From: an uncultured Collinsella sp.
Lineage (GTDB): Bacteria; Actinomycetota; Coriobacteriia; Coriobacteriales; Coriobacteriaceae
Direction of reading: 5' to 3'
DNA: 7,599 nucleotides
NCBI GenBank assembly: GCA_900551655.1
Contig: URWM01000069.1
Span: 1 to 7,599 of the forward strand
The position numbers and the translations under genes were made by a program. The notes beneath the pieces were generated by a model. The model was not told the DNA's origin. It searched no databases and saw only the letters and a program-made list of their open reading frames with translations. Positions 5,027 to 7,599 of the stretch are shown here, in pieces. How positions within the stretch are numbered: position 1 is the stretch's first letter; each line of letters begins with the position of its first letter.

Positions 5027-5908
5027 TCACATCCTATTCAAACGGTTCAGAAACTCTTCGCAGGCGCGAGAACGCAGGCGATATTTTTTCCACACCAGAT
5101 ACGATGCAATGGTGAGCGGCGGCTCAAACGGGATAAAACGCAGGTCGCTGCTTTCATCTATCTGCAGCAGGCTTCCAATGCCAAGCGCACACGCGGTACC
5201 CGAACGCACCAGGTGCGACGCGTTGCCGATCAGATCGAAATGCCCCACGACGTTGAGGTCATCGAAGCTGAAGACGCCGCCCGACCACACTTCGAGATCG
5301 AACGCTCGATTCGAGGTAGGCGAACTCACCAGCAGCGGCATCTTCGCCACGTCCGCAGGCGTTAACACGTCCAGGCCACCCCATGGACCGCTCGCGGCGA
5401 CAACGGCGCCGGCCCGGTCAGCCTCAGGCATACGGATCCACTCGTATTTCTCGACGTTAACGGGCTCCAACAGCAGGGCAAAGTCGAGCAAGCCACGCTC
5501 CAAGCGCTCCTCCACCGCATCGGCATTGCCGGTATAGAGCTCAATCGTCACTCCGGGATGACTCCGATGCAGCTCAGCAAAAGTATCGAGCACCAGCCGC
5601 ATCGATTTGGTTTCGCCGGCTCCAATGCGGATAACGCCTGCAATGCCGAGCTCCCGATCCGCCAACTCTAGCTCGGTCTGTTCCACCAGCAAGACAATCT
5701 CCTCGGCGCGCTGGCGCAAGCGCATGCCATCGCTCGTGAGCACACACGATCGAATGGTGCGCTCGAACAGCTCCACGCCCAGCTCGCGTTCCAAATCGGC
5801 TATCTGGCGCGAGAGCGTGGGCTGCGTCACATGTAGCACGTTAGCAGCTTCGGTCATGTTTTCCTCGCGGGCCACAGCAAGAAAATAACGCAGCGTTCGC
5901 AGCTCCAT
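5027..5908 (-). CDS. LysR-family transcriptional regulator
   Basis: A 293-residue LTTR, the usual length. Residues 1-60 are the winged HTH (MELRTLRYFLAVAREENMTE, AANVLHVTQPTLSRQIADLE with the recognition helix, ELGVELFERT). After a linker helix, residues from about 90 form the two-lobed effector domain (VIRIGAGETKSMRLV; LDFALLLEP around 150; the ALGIGSLL segment near 255). The effector cannot be predicted. The ATG at 5908 is chosen because AAGGAG lies 5 nt upstream and MELRTLRYF is the standard LTTR beginning; an open extension of 14 codons (to 5950) is not needed. The gene is divergent from two aldo/keto reductase genes across 150 bp, the classic LTTR layout, so it probably controls them and itself. 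Confidence 0.94.
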   Translation of the reverse strand: MELRTLRYFLAVAREENMTEAANVLHVTQPTLSRQIADLERELGVELFERTIRSCVLTSDGMRLRQRAEEIVLLVEQTELELADRELGIAGVIRIGAGETKSMRLVLDTFAELHRSHPGVTIELYTGNADAVEERLERGLLDFALLLEPVNVEKYEWIRMPEADRAGAVVAASGPWGGLDVLTPADVAKMPLLVSSPTSNRAFDLEVWSGGVFSFDDLNVVGHFDLIGNASHLVRSGTACALGIGSLLQIDESSDLRFIPFEPPLTIASYLVWKKYRLRSRACEEFLNRLNRM

Positions 5909-5978
5909 GATTGCTCCTTCGTGCACAACGGAGAACTTCATTCGGCCCAATTCGTTTCACTTACATAATCCGTATATC

Positions 5979-5991
5979 TAGCTAGTTGCTA
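5979..5991. promoter_or_regulatory. Candidate LysR box (T-N11-A) in the divergent gap
   Basis: TAGC-TAGTT-GCTA fits the LTTR consensus T-N11-A with inverted 4-bp arms. It is flanked by GTATAT (5972-5977) and ATATAC (5998-6003), a second inverted pair about the same centre. A possible promoter for the reductases is TTGCTA (5986-5991), 16 bp, TCAAAT (6008-6013), which would overlap the box. Confidence 0.4.
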
Positions 5992-6058
5992 TAGGAAATA
6001 TACATTATCAAATCTCGGAACTATCGTTACAGAAGAGAACCATCGAGAAAGGAAGCGC

Positions 6059-6907
6059 ATAGAATACATCACGCTCAATAACGGCATCAAAATCCCCCAG
6101 CTAGGACTTGGCACGTATCTGCTTAAACCCGACGATGCCCAATCGTCGGTTACCTCCGCACTCGGCATGGGGTATGAGCTCATCGACACTGCCAATGCAT
6201 ACGTGAATGAGCGAGCAGTGGGTCGTGGCGTGCGCGAATCAGACTTGCCACGCGAAAACGTGTTTCTCGAAACCAAGCTCTGGCCCTATTTTTACAACAG
6301 CGACACCGCCGTTGACGAAACGCTCGAGCGTCTGAACACACCTTACATCGACCTCATGATTCTGCACCAACCCGCAGGCGACTACTTGGCGGGCTATGAG
6401 AAGCTTGAGATCGCGTACAAGGAAGGCAAGCTCCGCTCCATCGGAATCTCCAATTTCGACGAGAACGAAATCGAGAAGCTTCTCGCAAATTGCGAGATCG
6501 TTCCATCCCTTATTCAGGTCGAGTGCCATCCGTATTTCCCGCAGACCGAACTGAAGAAGCTGCTCGCCCAGCACGACATTGCGTTGCAGGTGTGGCACCC
6601 GCTCGGCGGGCGCGGTAACAGCAGCATCATGAACGAGCCCGTCGTGCGCGACCTCGCTGTCAAGTATGGCAAAACGCCTGCTCAAATCATTATGCGTTGG
6701 CATATCCAAGAGGGAAATATCGTCATTCCAGGCTCCAAGAATCCGACGCACATCGCCGACAACATCGATGTCTTCGACTTCGAGCTCACGGACAGCGACA
6801 TGACCGCCATGGCTACCCTCGATCGCGGGAAACCCTTCTATGAGCGCACGCCCGAGAAGCTTGCGCAATATGCCGCCTGGCACCCCGACGTTGAGAACCA
6901 GAAATAG
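6059..6907 (+). CDS. Aldo/keto reductase (AKR5-like), apparent ATA start
   Basis: A 282-residue NADPH-dependent reductase of aldehydes or ketones, cytoplasmic, (beta/alpha)8 barrel. The tetrad is complete: D43 and Y48 in IDTANAYVNE, K73 in LETKLW, H103 in MILHQP. Other marks are NNGIKIPQLGLGTY (7-20), GKLRSIGISNF, VECHPYFPQ and the cofactor loop IVIPGSKNP. Small barrel length and the PGSKN loop suggest the 2,5-diketogluconate/prostaglandin-type group; substrate unknown. The family N-terminus aligns with codon 6059, which is ATA, placed 5 nt after AAAGGA. There is no ATG, GTG or TTG in frame around it; the next ATG (6167) would delete the first strand and the GLGTY turn. Either ATA is used poorly, the start was lost by a G-to-A change, or the base is an error. 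Eight bases before the next reductase, with which it is probably co-transcribed. Confidence 0.88.
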   Translation: MEYITLNNGIKIPQLGLGTYLLKPDDAQSSVTSALGMGYELIDTANAYVNERAVGRGVRESDLPRENVFLETKLWPYFYNSDTAVDETLERLNTPYIDLMILHQPAGDYLAGYEKLEIAYKEGKLRSIGISNFDENEIEKLLANCEIVPSLIQVECHPYFPQTELKKLLAQHDIALQVWHPLGGRGNSSIMNEPVVRDLAVKYGKTPAQIIMRWHIQEGNIVIPGSKNPTHIADNIDVFDFELTDSDMTAMATLDRGKPFYERTPEKLAQYAAWHPDVENQK

Positions 6908-6914
6908 GAGCATC

Positions 6915-7555
6915 ATGCAGTACACAACCCTTGGCCATTCCGGCATTAAAGTCTCTAAACTCTGCCTGGGAGGCATGAGCTTTGGCGAGCCCAGCCCCGA
7001 CTTTCATCAGTGGACCATCGGACCCGACGGCACACGCGCCGTCATCAAACGCGCACTCGACACCGGAATCAACTTTATCGATACCGCGAACTGCTACAGC
7101 TTTGGCACGAGCGAAGAGTACATTGGCGCCGCCCTGCGCAATCTGGGAATCGCTCGCGAGAGCGTCGTGCTGGCTAGCAAGGTTCACTTCAACGAGGGCG
7201 GCCTTTCCGCCAACGCCATCAAACGCGAGATCGAAGGCTCGCTCAAGCGCTTGGGCACCGATTACCTAGACCTCTACATCATTCACCGCTTCGATTACGA
7301 CGTTCCCATGGAAGAGACCATGGAGGCGCTCAACGACTTGGCGCGCGAGGGCAAGGTTCGCGCGCTCGGCGCCAGCGCTATGTATGCTTACCAGCTGCAC
7401 AACCTGCAGATCGTCGCGCGCGACCACGGATGGACGCCCTTTACGAGCATGCAGTGCCACTACAACCTGCTGTACCGAGAGGACGAGCGCGAGATGATCC
7501 CGGTGTGCCGCCAGTTTGACATGGCCCTTACGCCATACAGCCCCATGGCTTCGGG
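6915..7555 (+). CDS. YajO-like aldo/keto reductase, N-terminal part
   Basis: The first 213 codons of a second aldo/keto reductase, cut by the contig end; E. coli YajO has about 324 residues. It resembles YajO more than the preceding gene: KVSKLCLGGMSFGEP (12-26), IDTANCYSFGTSEEYIG (55-71), LGTDYLDLYIIHRFDYDVP (113-131), EGKVRALGASAMYAYQ, SMQCHYNLLYREDEREM and TPYSPMAS at the break. Tetrad D56, Y61, K89, H124 is complete; the cofactor-binding C-terminal third is missing. Start at 6915 follows AGGAG with 4 nt spacing, and that Shine-Dalgarno overlaps the TAG stop of the upstream reductase, a sign of translational coupling. Substrate unknown; YajO is linked in E. coli to xylulose and thiamine-precursor metabolism, but this cannot be assumed here. 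Confidence 0.92.
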
Positions 7556-7599
7556 CTGTCTCTTATACACATCTGACGCTGCCGACGAAGGCTTAGGTG
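7556..7599 (-). other. Nextera i5-side sequencing adapter (artefact)
   Basis: Positions 7556-7574 are the reverse complement of the Tn5 mosaic end and 7575-7588 of the read-1 stub. Bases 7589-7596 read AGGCTTAG, the reverse complement of the index I recognise as S508 (CTAAGCCT), and GTG begins the P5 oligo. Not genomic; the reductase frame continuing into it is false. Confidence 0.98.

Noticed and set aside
6239..7187. Minus-strand frames of 245 and 124 codons under the reductases
   Set aside because: High-GC shadows of two well-supported plus-strand genes, with no recognisable motif.
1..7599. 19-bp inverted repeats at the two ends, as of a transposon
   Set aside because: They are Tn5 mosaic ends joined to Illumina stubs and index sequences, so they are library artefacts.

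Overview
The window is one short assembled contig. Both ends (about 1-48 and 7556-7599) are uncut Illumina Nextera adapter with index bases, so the biological insert is about 49-7555. Gene content, high-GC coding sequence with more AT-rich intergenic DNA, and the repeat style suggest a gut actinobacterium of class Coriobacteriia, most likely Collinsella. That assignment is inference; there is no rRNA or marker gene to prove it.

Left part (49-2780): a truncated MalY/PatB-type PLP enzyme and trmO (tRNA m6t6A37 methyltransferase) lie on the minus strand. Divergent from trmO is an unusual three-domain regulator (XRE helix-turn-helix, four-cysteine zinc ribbon, TipAS drug-binding domain), followed by a small CPYC glutaredoxin-like protein.

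Middle (2781-4027): a gene-poor, more AT-rich island. It is bounded by two copies of a long hairpin repeat (55-nt core) whose 19-bp stem is preserved by compensatory changes. Each hairpin is followed by a TAGTC...GACG element; a third, degenerate copy of that element lies inside. The island also holds a perfect 27-bp palindrome and one small ribbon-helix-helix, antitoxin-like gene with a palindrome-rich promoter and no visible toxin partner.

Right part (4028-7555): a tRNA-dihydrouridine synthase and a LysR regulator on the minus strand. Divergent from the LysR gene are two tandem aldo/keto reductases of different subfamilies, probably its targets. The first reductase has no ATG/GTG/TTG where the family N-terminus begins: an ATA sits at the correct distance from a good Shine-Dalgarno sequence. 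The second (YajO-like) is cut by the contig end.

The strongest leads are the covarying hairpin pair with its linked element, the XRE/zinc-ribbon/TipAS fusion, and the ATA start. I see no complete novel defence or mobile system.
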